Source: Burkholderiales bacterium PBB6
Lineage (GTDB): Bacteria > Pseudomonadota > Gammaproteobacteria > Burkholderiales > Burkholderiaceae_C
NCBI GenBank assembly: GCA_002255925.1
Contig: NKIH01000002.1
Location: 372,001 to 436,000 of the forward strand
Direction of reading: 5' to 3'
DNA: 64,000 bases
A program made the position numbers and the translations under genes. Every line of letters starts with the position of its first letter. The first letter of the stretch is position 1. Positions 45,821 to 55,073 of the stretch are shown here, piece after piece. A model generated the notes under the pieces. The model saw nothing but the letters and a program-made list of their open reading frames with translations. It was not told the origin of the DNA and searched no databases.

Positions 45821-47128
45821 TCAAAGGCTGCGCGCTGCGGCCAGCCCGGACCTCACCGCGCCTTCCAGCGTGGCAGGGTAGGGCCCTGCCAGGTAATCAC
45901 CAGCGGCCACCAAGCCCGCAGAAATCAGCATGCCGGGCCGGTCCAGGCCAGGCGTGCAGGCAAAGGTCGCGCGCTTTTCGGTGCGCACGGCCAGCACCTC
46001 GGTGCGCTCTGTCGACCAGGCCGCATCGTTCACAAACGCCGCAGCCATTTGACGTCGCACGGCTTCTGCCGCGGCTTGCGCGCCTTGGTCGACCCAGCTG
46101 GCTGCGCCACTCACCACCAGTGCGTACAAGCCGGCCTCTCCGCCGAGTTGCGCCAGATCGAAGCCGAACTGTGCGGGCGCATCGTCGCCTGCGCGCAGGG
46201 CCATCATCGCTTGCGGCCAACCGCTGGTCGGGCCGCGCAGCCAGACGGTGATGATGGGCTGATACCGCATCGCGGCAGCGCGGCCTGACCATGCGGGATG
46301 GATGCCTGCCGTCAGCCGGGCGGCTTCGGCAGCGCTGCAGGCCAGCACCACGCGGTCAAAAGGTTCGCCTTCGACCAGCCAGCCAGCGTCTTGACCCGGG
46401 TTGGCCGTCAGGTGCTGCACACGTCGGCCCGTGTGCAGCACCGCGCCTTTGTCTTGCAGCCAGCGCAGGGCGGGTTCAGGCAGCAGTTGCGCCAGCGGCA
46501 GCTTGGGCAGCAGCAAGTCGGCTGAGCCTGCCGGGCCGAAGAGGGCGTCTTTCAACACCGTGAGCAATACCTGCGCGCTGGCCTGATCAGCCGGCGTGTT
46601 CAGTGCGGCAACACACAGCGGCTCGATCAGGTCCTGCCAGATCCGCGGATGCGCGCTCTGGCAGAGCTGCGCCACGGTCAGCGAGGGCGCGCAGCGAAAG
46701 CCCTTCAATTGCCAGCCGGTAGCCATGCGCAGCAGGCTCCACCGCGCTGACCAAGGCATGCCCTGCCAGTTCAGCACCGCCCACAGAAAGGCCGGCAGGG
46801 CAGGGCCGCGCGGCAGTTTCAGTCCGTCGCCCGACGGGTAGGCCAGGCAGAGCGGCAAACGCACCAAGCCATCACGCTCGTTCACGCCGACCTGCGCCAT
46901 GAGACGCAGGGTGTCGCGGTAGGCGCCGATCAGGATGTGCTGGCCGTTGTCCAGCCACAGGCTTTTCTGGTGCAGCGACGAGGTGGCCCGGCCGCCCGCC
47001 CGCTGGCCCATCTCGAACACCGTGACCTGCGCACCGCGCTGGGTGGCCTCTACCGCGGCAGCCAGGCCCGACCACCCGGCCCCCACCACCGCCACACGCG
47101 GTGCTGCGCCGGCCCGCGCCTGGCTCAC
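45821..47128 (-). CDS. hpnE: Hydroxysqualene dehydroxylase
   Basis: FAD-dependent amine-oxidase-fold enzyme that reduces hydroxysqualene to squalene, the last step of the HpnCDE route. 435 residues. The N-terminal FAD-binding motif VAVVGAGWSGLAAAVEATQRG and the following ERGRR-like GQRAGGRATS are clear, as is a C-terminal GDYLAGPYPATLEGAVRSGLAAA that closes the FAD site. It overlaps hpnD by ATGA and is the last gene of the operon. It could also be called a squalene-associated FAD desaturase. Confidence 0.92.
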   Translation of the reverse strand: MSQARAGAAPRVAVVGAGWSGLAAAVEATQRGAQVTVFEMGQRAGGRATSSLHQKSLWLDNGQHILIGAYRDTLRLMAQVGVNERDGLVRLPLCLAYPSGDGLKLPRGPALPAFLWAVLNWQGMPWSARWSLLRMATGWQLKGFRCAPSLTVAQLCQSAHPRIWQDLIEPLCVAALNTPADQASAQVLLTVLKDALFGPAGSADLLLPKLPLAQLLPEPALRWLQDKGAVLHTGRRVQHLTANPGQDAGWLVEGEPFDRVVLACSAAEAARLTAGIHPAWSGRAAAMRYQPIITVWLRGPTSGWPQAMMALRAGDDAPAQFGFDLAQLGGEAGLYALVVSGAASWVDQGAQAAAEAVRRQMAAAFVNDAAWSTERTEVLAVRTEKRATFACTPGLDRPGMLISAGLVAAGDYLAGPYPATLEGAVRSGLAAARSL

Positions 47129-47973
47129 CGGCCGCGCCAGTAGGTGCGCACCGCGATCCAGAGCTTGCGGATCGGGGTCAGCGAGGTGCGTTGGTGCAGC
47201 ACTTGGAACTGCTGTGATTCGATCTCGCGCAGCAGCGTGCGGTAGATGTTGGCCATCATCAGGCCGGGCTTCTGGGCTTCACGGTCAGCATCAGGCAGCA
47301 GTGCAAACGCTTCGTCGTACAGCTGGTGGGCCCGCTGGGCCTGGAAGGCCATCAAGGCCTGAAAGCGCTCGCTGTAACCCCAGGGCGATTCGCGCTTGAG
47401 GATCTCGTGCGCCTTCACGTCGAATTGCTGCAACTCGTTGACCGGCAGGTAGATGCGGCCCCGGCGGGCATCGTCACCCACGTCCCGGATGATGTTGGTC
47501 AGTTGCATGGCCAGCCCGAGCTTGTGGGCATAGGCGAGGGTGCCGCCTTCGGTGCGGCCGAAGATGTTGCAGGCCACTTCGCCCACTTCGCCGGCCACCA
47601 GGTGGCAGTAGCGCTGCAATCCGGGGAAGTCGAGAAACCGGGTTTGTTCGAGGTCGGTCTGGCAGCCTTCGATCACCGCATTGAGGTGGCGTTGCTCGAT
47701 GCCGAACTCCTTGGTCCAGGGCATCAAGGCCTTCATCACCGGGTGCGTGGCCTGGCCACCAAACGACTGCGCGACTTCCTTGCGCCACCAGGCCAGCTTG
47801 GTGGCAGCCACCTGCAAGTCCTGCACCTCATCGACCACGTCGTCGACTTCCCGGCAGAACGCATAGAACGCCGTGATGGCTGCGCGCCGGGGGGCCGGCA
47901 GGAACATGAAGGCGTAATAGAACGACGAGCCACTGGCGGCCGCCTTGTCTTGCACGTATTGCTCGGGGCTCAT
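47125..47973 (-). CDS. hpnD: Presqualene diphosphate synthase
   Basis: Condenses two farnesyl diphosphates to presqualene diphosphate. 282 residues, squalene/phytoene-synthase fold. The first Asp-rich motif is AFCREVDDVVDE near residue 38, and the second is TNIIRDVGDDARRGRIYLP near 160. The YCHLVAGEVGEVACNIFG segment is typical of HpnD. The start ATG 47971-47973 overlaps the hpnC stop by ATGA. It is placed as HpnD rather than HpnC by its position and the DD(x)2E pattern. Confidence 0.92.
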   Translation of the reverse strand: MSPEQYVQDKAAASGSSFYYAFMFLPAPRRAAITAFYAFCREVDDVVDEVQDLQVAATKLAWWRKEVAQSFGGQATHPVMKALMPWTKEFGIEQRHLNAVIEGCQTDLEQTRFLDFPGLQRYCHLVAGEVGEVACNIFGRTEGGTLAYAHKLGLAMQLTNIIRDVGDDARRGRIYLPVNELQQFDVKAHEILKRESPWGYSERFQALMAFQAQRAHQLYDEAFALLPDADREAQKPGLMMANIYRTLLREIESQQFQVLHQRTSLTPIRKLWIAVRTYWRGR

Positions 47974-48809
47974 CGTGCAGGCATCCGGGCAGCGCGCCAC
48001 AACATCAGCGGCACATCTGCTGCGCCCACGGTGGGGCGGCGCTCAAAGGTCGAAAAATTCATGTGTTCGATTTTCTCAAGAATCCGAAGGCCACCCTGCA
48101 CGACGAGGCGCAATTCCCACGCCACGCGGCCGTGCAGTTGGTGCACCAGGGGCGCGCCTTCCAGCATCAGGGTACGGGCTTGTTCCACCAGCGCCTTCAC
48201 CAGCGCACGGCTGGCAGCGCTGCCCTGCAGTTGGCATGCCTGCATCAGCTCCTCCGGCGCAGGCAGGCCGTGCGTGGCCAGATCTTGCCGGGTGAGGTAG
48301 CAGCGCCCGCGCGACAGATCGACCTGGATGTCTTGCCAGAAGTTGATCAGCTGCAGGGCACTGCAGATGGCATCTGAGCGGCGCAGTGCCACCGCATCGG
48401 TGATGCCGTAGAGGTGCAGCAACAGGCGGCCCACCGGGTTGGCCGACCGGCTGCAATAGTCGAGCAGGCTGGCTTGGTCGTCGTGCACCGGGTTGGCGGT
48501 GTCTTGCATGAAGGCGCTGAGCAGCGCGTCCAGCAACGGCAGCGGCAATTGCCACTGGCGGATCTGCGCCTGCAGTGCGGCAAACACGCCCGGCCAGCGC
48601 ATGGTTGGCAGCTCGCCGCGGTCGGCGGCATGCAGGCATTGCTGGTAGAGCTTCAGGTCGGCCAGCCGCTGCTCAGCGCTGGCGTCGCCTTCATCGGCGA
48701 TGTCGTCTGCCGTGCGGGCGAAGTGGTAGATCGCGGTGATCGGTGGGCGCAATGCCGGAGGGCACAGCCAGGACGCGACGGGGAAGTTTTCGTAATGCTC
48801 GATGCTCAC
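47970..48809 (-). CDS. hpnC: Hydroxysqualene synthase
   Basis: Converts presqualene diphosphate to hydroxysqualene. About 279 residues, squalene/phytoene-synthase fold. The N-terminus SIEHYENFPVASWLCPP is the HpnC hallmark; Asp-rich motifs are FARTADDIADEGD near 44 and LINFWQDIQVDLSRGRCYLT near 165. The start is uncertain: GTG 48807-48809 begins at the family N-terminus, while the frame is open from GTG 48848. It is the first gene of hpnCDE. The three enzymes make squalene for hopanoids or related lipids, but no squalene-hopene cyclase is in the window. Confidence 0.9.
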   Translation of the reverse strand: MSIEHYENFPVASWLCPPALRPPITAIYHFARTADDIADEGDASAEQRLADLKLYQQCLHAADRGELPTMRWPGVFAALQAQIRQWQLPLPLLDALLSAFMQDTANPVHDDQASLLDYCSRSANPVGRLLLHLYGITDAVALRRSDAICSALQLINFWQDIQVDLSRGRCYLTRQDLATHGLPAPEELMQACQLQGSAASRALVKALVEQARTLMLEGAPLVHQLHGRVAWELRLVVQGGLRILEKIEHMNFSTFERRPTVGAADVPLMLWRAARMPAR

Positions 48810-48876
48810 CGCACCGATTGTGCACGGTGCCAGTGGCGCCTTCGTCACGCGCGTTGTGCGGTGCTTGAGCCGGTGA

Positions 48877-48905
48877 TTGACGCCCCCTTGATGAAAAACT
48901 ACATT
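48877..48905 (+). promoter_or_regulatory. Sigma-70 promoter of the RND operon
   Basis: TTGACG (48877-48882) and TACATT (48900-48905) with an ideal 17-base spacer. The -10 element overlaps the first two bases of an inverted repeat at 48904-48925. Confidence 0.65.
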
Positions 48906-48925
48906 ACTGACCAGTCAGTCAGTAA
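48904..48925. promoter_or_regulatory. TetR-type operator
   Basis: TTACTGAC-N6-GTCAGTAA, a perfect 8-bp inverted repeat. Its position over and just after the -10 box of the RND promoter is that of a repressor site. The TGAC/GTCA half-sites resemble sites of TetR/AcrR-type efflux repressors. No tetR gene is next to it. Confidence 0.7.
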
Positions 48926-48966
48926 GGCGCTCGCCGAGACCGCCCTGCTGATGCTTTGCCACGCAG

Positions 48967-50124
48967 ATGCCCAAGACCGCCATGAACAAGCCACGCCTCG
49001 CCCTTGCCCTTGCCTGCGCCTCCGTCTGGGCCCTGACCGGATGTTCGCGCCACGAGCCGCCGCCCGAGCCTGTTCGTGCCGTGCGCACGCAAGTGGTTGG
49101 CGGTGCTGTCAGCAGCAACGAGCAGAGTTTTGCCGCTGAAATCAAGGCCCGTACCGAGGCGCGCCTGTCGTTCCGTGTGGGCGGCAAGATGTTGAGTCGC
49201 CCGGTGAATGTGGGTGATGTGGTGCACGGTGGGCAAGTGCTGGCGCAGCTTGATCCGACGGACCTGAAGCTGGGCCAGGACGCTGCCCGCGCGGCGGTGG
49301 CGGCGGCGCAATCGGCCTACGACCAGTCTGCAGCAGACCACAAGCGCTCGCTCGAGTTGAAGCAGCAGGGCTTCATCGGCGCGGCCGCCATGGACCAGCG
49401 CGACGCAGCGCTCAAGGCGGCCAAGGCCCAGCTGGACCAGGCGCGTGCCCAGGCAGGCGTGCAGGTGAACCAGGCGGGGTATGCGAGCCTGACGGCCGAC
49501 GCTGGCGGCGTGGTCACGGCCGTAGAAGCCGAGCCGGGCCAGGTGTTGTCGGCCGGCACCCCGGTGGTGCGTCTGGCGCTGGACGGCCCTCGCGACGCGG
49601 TGTTCTCGGTGCCGGAGCACCGTGCATCTGCGCTGCGATCGCTGATCGGAAAGCGCGGTGCAGTGCGCCTGCGTCTGTGGGAGAGCAACGACACCACGCC
49701 CATCACGGTGCGTGAGGTGGCTGCAGCTGCCGACAGTGCCACCCGTACCTTCCTCGTGAAGGCCGACATCGGCGCCGTGGATGTGCGCCTGGGCCAGACG
49801 GCCACGGTGCTGCTGTCGGGGCCGGCACAGTCCGACACCATCCGCCTGCCATTGCCGGCGGTTGTTGAAGCGCAGGGCAAGTCGGCTGTGTGGCTGCTGG
49901 ACGGCGCTGCCATGACGGTGCGGCAACAGCCGGTTGCCGTGGCCACGGCTGATGGCAACACGGTCGTCATCGCGTCTGGCGTGAAGGCCGGTGATGAAGT
50001 GGTGGTGGCCGGCACGCATGTGCTGGTGCCAGGGCAGAAGGTGCGCCGTTTCGTTGAGCCGGGCCAGGCTGCGGTTGCGGCCCTGCCGGCTTCCGCCACC
50101 AAGCCTGCTTCGGCAGCGCGCTGA
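48967..50124 (+). CDS. RND efflux periplasmic adaptor (lipoprotein)
   Basis: A 385-residue membrane-fusion protein linking an RND pump to an outer-membrane channel. The lipobox ALTGC near residue 25 predicts an inner-membrane lipoprotein. The lipoyl half-motifs are near LSFRVGGKMLSRPVNVGDVVHGGQVLAQLD and ADAGGVVTAVEAEPGQVLSAGTPVVRL, with an alpha-hairpin between them (residues about 98-170). The ATG at 48967 is used; ATG 48982 is an alternative, and neither has a good ribosome site. The pump gene follows after 23 bases; no outer-membrane factor is present. Confidence 0.93.
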   Translation: MPKTAMNKPRLALALACASVWALTGCSRHEPPPEPVRAVRTQVVGGAVSSNEQSFAAEIKARTEARLSFRVGGKMLSRPVNVGDVVHGGQVLAQLDPTDLKLGQDAARAAVAAAQSAYDQSAADHKRSLELKQQGFIGAAAMDQRDAALKAAKAQLDQARAQAGVQVNQAGYASLTADAGGVVTAVEAEPGQVLSAGTPVVRLALDGPRDAVFSVPEHRASALRSLIGKRGAVRLRLWESNDTTPITVREVAAAADSATRTFLVKADIGAVDVRLGQTATVLLSGPAQSDTIRLPLPAVVEAQGKSAVWLLDGAAMTVRQQPVAVATADGNTVVIASGVKAGDEVVVAGTHVLVPGQKVRRFVEPGQAAVAALPASATKPASAAR

Positions 50125-50147
50125 TCAACGTGGTGGGAAAGCCCGAC

Positions 50148-53100
50148 ATGAACCAACACGACGACGTGCAGCCCAGCAAATTCAATATCTCGCGCTGGGC
50201 GCTGGAGCATGCCCCGCTGACGCGCTACCTGATGGTGGCGCTGATGCTGCTGGGCATGGTGGCGTACTTCCAGCTCGGGCAGGATGAGGACCCGCCGTTC
50301 ACCTTCCGGGCCATGGTGGTGCAGGCTTTCTGGCCCGGTGCCACGGCCCAGCAGATGGCCGAGCAGGTGACCGACAAGATCGAGCGCTCGCTGCAGGAAG
50401 TGCCGCACAGCGACGTGCTGCGCAGCTACACCAAGCCGGGCGAATCGCTGACGATCGTGCAGTTGAAGGACTCGACGCCGGGCAACGAAGTGACCGCCGT
50501 CTGGTACCAGGTGCGCAAGAAGATCGGCGACATGCGCTCCAGCCTGCCGGCCGGGGTCATCGGCCCGGTCTTCAATGACGATTTCGGCGACGTGTACGGC
50601 TCTATCTACGCGCTGTCGGCAGACGGCTTCTCGCCGGAAGACCTGCGGGTGCAGGCCGAAATCGTGCGTGGCCGCTTGTTGCGTGTGCCCTCGGTGGCCA
50701 AGGTCGAGTTGTTCGGCGTGCAAGCCGAGAAGCTGTTTGTCGAAATCTCGCAACGGCGTCTGGCCCAGCTGGGCATCGACATGACCCAAGTGATCGCGCA
50801 GATCGGTGCCCAGAACGCAGTGGAAGGGGCGGGCGTGCTGAATGCCGATACCCAGAACCTGCAGGTGCGCGTGGGTGGTCAGTTCCAGTCCATCGAGCAG
50901 CTGCGCCTGCTGCCGATCCGCGCCGTCAATCCGTCCACGGGGGCAGCGTCGTCCTTGCGTCTGGGCGACATCGCCCAGATCCGCCGCGACTACGTCGACC
51001 CGCCCACGGTGATGGTGCGTCACCAGGGCAAGCAGGTCATCGCGCTGGGTGTTTCCATGGCCAAGGGCGGCGACATCATCGCCCTGGGCAAGGCGCTGAC
51101 GGCGACGACCGATGGCCTGAAGGCCGAGTTGCCGGTGGGCATCGAGCTGTCGCAGATCCAGGATCAGCCCAAGGCGGTCAGCCGTTCCATCGGTGAGTTC
51201 GTGGGCGTGCTGATCGAGGCGGTGGTCATCGTGCTGGCCGTGAGCTTCATCAGCCTGGGCCTGCATTTCAAGCCGCTGCGCATCGACATCTGGCCGGGCC
51301 TGGTGGTGGGCATCACCATCCCGCTGGTGCTGGCCATCACCTTCATCACCATGTTCTATTGGGGCGTGGGGCTGCACAAGATCTCGCTGGGCTCGCTGAT
51401 CATCGCGCTGGGTTTGCTGGTGGACGACGCCATCATTGCGGTCGAGATGATGGTGCGCAAGCTCGAAGAGGGCTACGACCGCATGCATGCGGCCACCTAC
51501 GCCTATGAAGCCACCTCGATGCCGATGCTGACGGGCACGCTGATCACCGCGGCGGGTTTCCTGCCGATCGGCATGGCCAAGAGCTCGGTGGGTGAATACA
51601 CCTTCGCGATCTTTGCGGTGACGGCCGCCGCGCTGGTCATCTCCTGGGTGGTGTCTGTGTACTTCGTGCCCTACCTGGGCGCCTGGCTGCTGAAGACCCG
51701 CACGCACGCCGAAGGCGAGGCGCACGAGTTGTTCGACACGCCGTTTTACGCGCGCTTCCGGGCCACCGTGAACTGGTGCGTAGCGCACCGCTGGATCACC
51801 ATCGGCGCGACCTTGCTGATCTTCGCGCTGGGCATCGTCGGCATGGGCCGTGTGCAGCAGCAGTTCTTCCCCGACTCCAGCCGCCCTGAAATTCTGGTCG
51901 ACCTGTGGTTGCCTGAGGGCGCCACCATCCAGCAAAGCGAGGCGGTGGCCAAGCGCTTCGAGAAGCGCATGTCGGCCGAGCCGGGCATGGCCAGTGTCAC
52001 GACCTGGGTGGGCAGCGGCGTGCCGCGCTTCTACCTGCCGCTGGACCAGGTGTTTCCGCAGGCCAATGTGAGCCAGTTCATCCTGTTGCCGACTGATTTG
52101 AAGCAGCGCGAAGAATTGCGCCAACGCCTGCCTGAGTTGCTGGCCACCGAGTTTCCGGAAGTTCGTGGCCGCATCAAGCTGCTGCCGAATGGCCCGCCGG
52201 TGCCGTATCCGGTGCAGTTCCGCGTGGTGGGTGCCGACATGGCCGCCGTGCGCGCCTGGGGTGAAGAAGCCAAGGCGGTGCTGCGCACCAATCCGCGCAT
52301 GCGGGGTGTCAACGACAACTGGAATGAGCGCGTCAAGGCCTTGAAGCTGGAGGTGGACCAGGACAAGGCCCGGGCGCTGGGCGTGTCCAGCCAGTCCATT
52401 GCCCAAGCGGGCAAGGTGCTGCTGAGTGGCAGCACCATCGGCCAGTACCGCGAAGGTGATCGACTGATCGACATCGTGCTGCGCCAGCCCAAGGACGAGC
52501 GCGACAGCATTTCCGACATCGGCAACGCCTACGTGCCCACCAGCTCTGGCAAGTCCATTCCCCTGACCCAGATCGCCAAGATCGGGTTTGACTGGGAGCC
52601 GGGCGTGCTCTGGCGCGAAGGCCGGCAATACGCCATGACGGTTCAGGGCGATGTGGTGGAAGGCGTGCAGGGCGCCACCGTGACCGCTGAAATCTGGCCC
52701 GAGCTGCAAGCCATGCAGAAGCGCATGCCCGACGGCATGCACATTGAAGTGGCGGGCGCCGTGGCGGAAAGCTCGAAGGGCAGTGGCTCCATCGCGGCTG
52801 GATTGCCCATCATGGGCTTCATCATGCTGACGTTGCTGATGCTGCAGTTGCAGAGCTTCTCGCGGGCCATGCTGGTGGTGCTGACTGCGCCGCTGGGCAT
52901 CGCCGGTGTGGCGGGTGCGCTACTGCTGCTGAACCGCCCCTTCGGTTTCGTGGCGCTGCTCGGCTTCATTGCGCTGGTCGGCATGATCATGCGCAACTCG
53001 GTGATCCTGATCGACCAGATCGAGCAGGACCGTCGCCGTGGCGTGCCTGACTGGGAGGCCATCGTGGAGTCGGCCGTGCGCCGCTTCCGCCCGATCGTGC

Positions 53101-53288
53101 TGACGGCCGCCGCAGCCGTGCTGGCGATGATTCCGCTCTCGCGCAGTGCTTTCTGGGGGCCGATGGCGGTGGCCATCATGGGCGGCCTGATCGTGGCTAC
53201 CGTGCTGACCTTGCTGGCGCTGCCGGCCATGTACGCCGCCTGGTTCAGGGTGCGCCAAGCCCCGGATAAACCCGCGAGCCAGGCCTGA
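50148..53288 (+). CDS. RND efflux pump permease
   Basis: A 1046-residue inner-membrane proton antiporter of the RND superfamily, drug/hydrophobe (HAE) type. Twelve helices are arranged as one N-terminal, a large periplasmic loop (about 45-345), a cluster, a second loop (about 570-870) and the last cluster. The proton-relay acidic pair is in LGLLVDDAIIAVEMM near residue 415; the heavy-metal signature of CusA-type pumps is absent. ATG 50148 has GGGAAAG upstream; the GTG at 50130 is less likely. The sequence resembles poorly characterised AcrB-like pumps with the DEDPPFTFRAMVVQAFWPGA N-terminal segment. Substrates unknown. Confidence 0.94.
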   Translation: MNQHDDVQPSKFNISRWALEHAPLTRYLMVALMLLGMVAYFQLGQDEDPPFTFRAMVVQAFWPGATAQQMAEQVTDKIERSLQEVPHSDVLRSYTKPGESLTIVQLKDSTPGNEVTAVWYQVRKKIGDMRSSLPAGVIGPVFNDDFGDVYGSIYALSADGFSPEDLRVQAEIVRGRLLRVPSVAKVELFGVQAEKLFVEISQRRLAQLGIDMTQVIAQIGAQNAVEGAGVLNADTQNLQVRVGGQFQSIEQLRLLPIRAVNPSTGAASSLRLGDIAQIRRDYVDPPTVMVRHQGKQVIALGVSMAKGGDIIALGKALTATTDGLKAELPVGIELSQIQDQPKAVSRSIGEFVGVLIEAVVIVLAVSFISLGLHFKPLRIDIWPGLVVGITIPLVLAITFITMFYWGVGLHKISLGSLIIALGLLVDDAIIAVEMMVRKLEEGYDRMHAATYAYEATSMPMLTGTLITAAGFLPIGMAKSSVGEYTFAIFAVTAAALVISWVVSVYFVPYLGAWLLKTRTHAEGEAHELFDTPFYARFRATVNWCVAHRWITIGATLLIFALGIVGMGRVQQQFFPDSSRPEILVDLWLPEGATIQQSEAVAKRFEKRMSAEPGMASVTTWVGSGVPRFYLPLDQVFPQANVSQFILLPTDLKQREELRQRLPELLATEFPEVRGRIKLLPNGPPVPYPVQFRVVGADMAAVRAWGEEAKAVLRTNPRMRGVNDNWNERVKALKLEVDQDKARALGVSSQSIAQAGKVLLSGSTIGQYREGDRLIDIVLRQPKDERDSISDIGNAYVPTSSGKSIPLTQIAKIGFDWEPGVLWREGRQYAMTVQGDVVEGVQGATVTAEIWPELQAMQKRMPDGMHIEVAGAVAESSKGSGSIAAGLPIMGFIMLTLLMLQLQSFSRAMLVVLTAPLGIAGVAGALLLLNRPFGFVALLGFIALVGMIMRNSVILIDQIEQDRRRGVPDWEAIVESAVRRFRPIVLTAAAAVLAMIPLSRSAFWGPMAVAIMGGLIVATVLTLLALPAMYAAWFRVRQAPDKPASQA

Positions 53289-53369
53289 ACACGCAAGTTT
53301 TCGAGGCGCGCGGCGGGTAGTTGTCGCGTGTCCCGATAGAATACGCGGTTTACCGGTTCGCCGGGCGTG

Positions 53370-53388
53370 TGTCAGCTGATGGCTGACA
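53370..53388. other. Hairpin upstream of tRNA-Leu
   Basis: TGTCAGC-N5-GCTGACA, a perfect 7-bp inverted repeat in the 189-base gap between the RND pump and tRNA-Leu. There is no T-run. A TAGAAT hexamer at 53337-53342 might be the -10 box of the tRNA-tig region, without a matching -35. Confidence 0.4.
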
Positions 53389-53477
53389 GGCGCCATTTCA
53401 GTCGGTCTAAGCAGTTCAAGGGCGTTGCCTCGGCCCTGTCTGGTCTTTCGTAGATCAGCCAGAAGAGGGGCGGCCTT

Positions 53478-53564
53478 GCGCGGGTGGCGAAATTGGTAGA
53501 CGCACCAGGTTTAGGTCCTGACGCCTTCACGGGCGTGCCGGTTCGAGTCCGGCCCCGCGCACCA
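53478..53564 (+). tRNA. tRNA-Leu(UAG)
   Basis: An 87-base class II tRNA with encoded CCA. The acceptor stem GCGCGGG/CCCGCGC is perfect. The anticodon loop TTTAGGT gives UAG, reading CUA/CUN codons. The variable arm CGCC/GGGCG is long, as in all tRNA-Leu. The outermost anticodon-stem position shows C opposite A. It lies 44 bases before tig. This is the tRNA whose charging the leuA leader CTA codons would sense. Confidence 0.96.
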
Positions 53565-53608
53565 GCCGACATTCTCAAATCAGCAAACGCAACAGCAGAG
53601 TTCGCATC

Positions 53609-54916
53609 ATGGCAGTCAACGTTGAAATCCTCGAAAAGCTCGAACGCCGCATCACGCTGACGCTGGCGGCCACCGAGATCAACTCGGAAGTCGAGTCCCG
53701 CCTGAAGAAGCTGTCCCGCACGGTCAAGGCCGACGGCTTCCGTCCGGGCAAGGTGCCGATGTCGGTCGTGGCCCAGCGCCATGGCTACGCGGTCCAGTAC
53801 GAAGTGATGAACGACAAGCTGGGCCAGGCCTTCGCCCAGGCCGCCAACGAAGCGCAACTGCGCGTCGCCGGCACGCCCAACATCACGCAGAAGGACGAAG
53901 CACCGGAAGGCCAGATGGCCTTCGATGCCACCTTCGAGGTGTACCCGGAAGTCAAGATCGGTGATCTGGCCGGTGCCGAAGTCGAGCGCGTTGCCGCTGA
54001 CGTCGACGCTGCCGCCATCGACAAGACCGTCGAGATCCTGCGCAAGCAGCGTCGCACCTTCGCGCAGCGCGCTGCCGCTGAAGGCGCTGAAGCCGGCGAC
54101 CGCGTGACGATCGACTTCGAAGGCAAGATCGATGGCGAACCCTTCGCCGGCGGCAAGGCCGAAGGCTTCCAGTTCCTGGTCGGTGAAGGCCAGATGCTGG
54201 AGCAGTTCGATTCCGCCGTCCGTGGCATGAAGGTGGGCGAGTCGAAGACCTTCCCGCTGCAGTTCCCGGCCGACTATCACGGTGCTGACGTGGCCGGCAA
54301 GGAAGCCGACTTCCTCGTCACCATGAAGAAGATCGAATCGCAGAACCTGCCGGAAGTGAACGCCGAGTTCGCACAGTCCCTCGGCATCGCCGAAGGCACC
54401 GTCGACGGCCTGCGCGCTGACGTCAAGAAGAACCTGGAACGCGAAGTCAAGTTCCGCGTGCTGGCTCGCAACAAGGGCGCCGTGATGGAAGCCCTGGTCA
54501 AGGTGGCCGAGCTGGACCTGCCGAAGGCCCTGATCGACAACGAAGTCGAGCGTCTGGTGGAAGGTGCCCGCGCCGACCTGAAGCAGCGCGGTGTGAAGGA
54601 CGCTGAAAAGGCGCCGATCCCCGCCGAGATCTTCCAGCCGCAAGCTGAAAAGCGCGTGCGCCTGGGCCTGGTTGTTGCCGAGCTGGTGCGTGCCAACAAC
54701 CTGCAAGCCAAGCCTGAGCAGCTGCAAGCGCACATCGAAGAGATGGCGCAGAGCTACGAGAAGCCGGCCGAAGTGGTGCGTTGGTACCTGTCGGACCGTC
54801 AGCGCATGGCTGAAGTCGAAGCTGTCGTGATCGAAAACAACGTCACCGAGTTCGTGCTCGGCGCTGCCAAGATTGTCGACAAGACCCTGCCGTTCGACGA
54901 ACTGATGACGGCTTGA
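53609..54916 (+). CDS. tig: Trigger factor
   Basis: Ribosome-bound chaperone and peptidyl-prolyl isomerase. 435 residues. The N-terminal ribosome-binding domain has the signature GFRPGKVPM near residue 45 (GFRxGxxP loop that docks on L23); the FKBP-like PPIase domain runs from about 150 to 245 ([27 protein letters not shown]); the C-terminal helical arms follow. The first gene of the tig-clpP-clpX-lon block, although a terminator separates it from clpP. Confidence 0.97.
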   Translation: MAVNVEILEKLERRITLTLAATEINSEVESRLKKLSRTVKADGFRPGKVPMSVVAQRHGYAVQYEVMNDKLGQAFAQAANEAQLRVAGTPNITQKDEAPEGQMAFDATFEVYPEVKIGDLAGAEVERVAADVDAAAIDKTVEILRKQRRTFAQRAAAEGAEAGDRVTIDFEGKIDGEPFAGGKAEGFQFLVGEGQMLEQFDSAVRGMKVGESKTFPLQFPADYHGADVAGKEADFLVTMKKIESQNLPEVNAEFAQSLGIAEGTVDGLRADVKKNLEREVKFRVLARNKGAVMEALVKVAELDLPKALIDNEVERLVEGARADLKQRGVKDAEKAPIPAEIFQPQAEKRVRLGLVVAELVRANNLQAKPEQLQAHIEEMAQSYEKPAEVVRWYLSDRQRMAEVEAVVIENNVTEFVLGAAKIVDKTLPFDELMTA

Positions 54917-54962
54917 GCTTGAATGGCTCCTGCTGCCATTTGCCCGTGTGGCGTGGCGGCTG

Positions 54963-54997
54963 AAAAAAACGCCCGTGCCATTGGCCGGGCTTTTTTT
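54963..54997 (+). terminator. Intrinsic terminator after tig
   Basis: Stem GCCCG/CGGGC (54971-54975 with 54986-54990), with an inner GCC/GGC extension, flanked by A7 and T7. Confidence 0.85.
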
Positions 54998-55073
54998 CGT
55001 CGATTCACCGGATTTGCAGCAGCGACATAATGGCTGCAGCAAATTGCTTTCAAGTTACCTGGGAAGGACCTCC

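Noticed and set aside
49317-52742. Minus-strand open frame of 1141 codons opposite the RND genes
   Set aside because: Composition is His/Arg/Gln-rich without domains; it is the antisense of two well-supported RND genes.
54918-54941. Possible sigma-32 promoter before clpP (CTTGAAT ... TGCCATTT)
   Set aside because: Spacer is only nine bases, the -10 matches poorly, and it lies upstream of the tig terminator.
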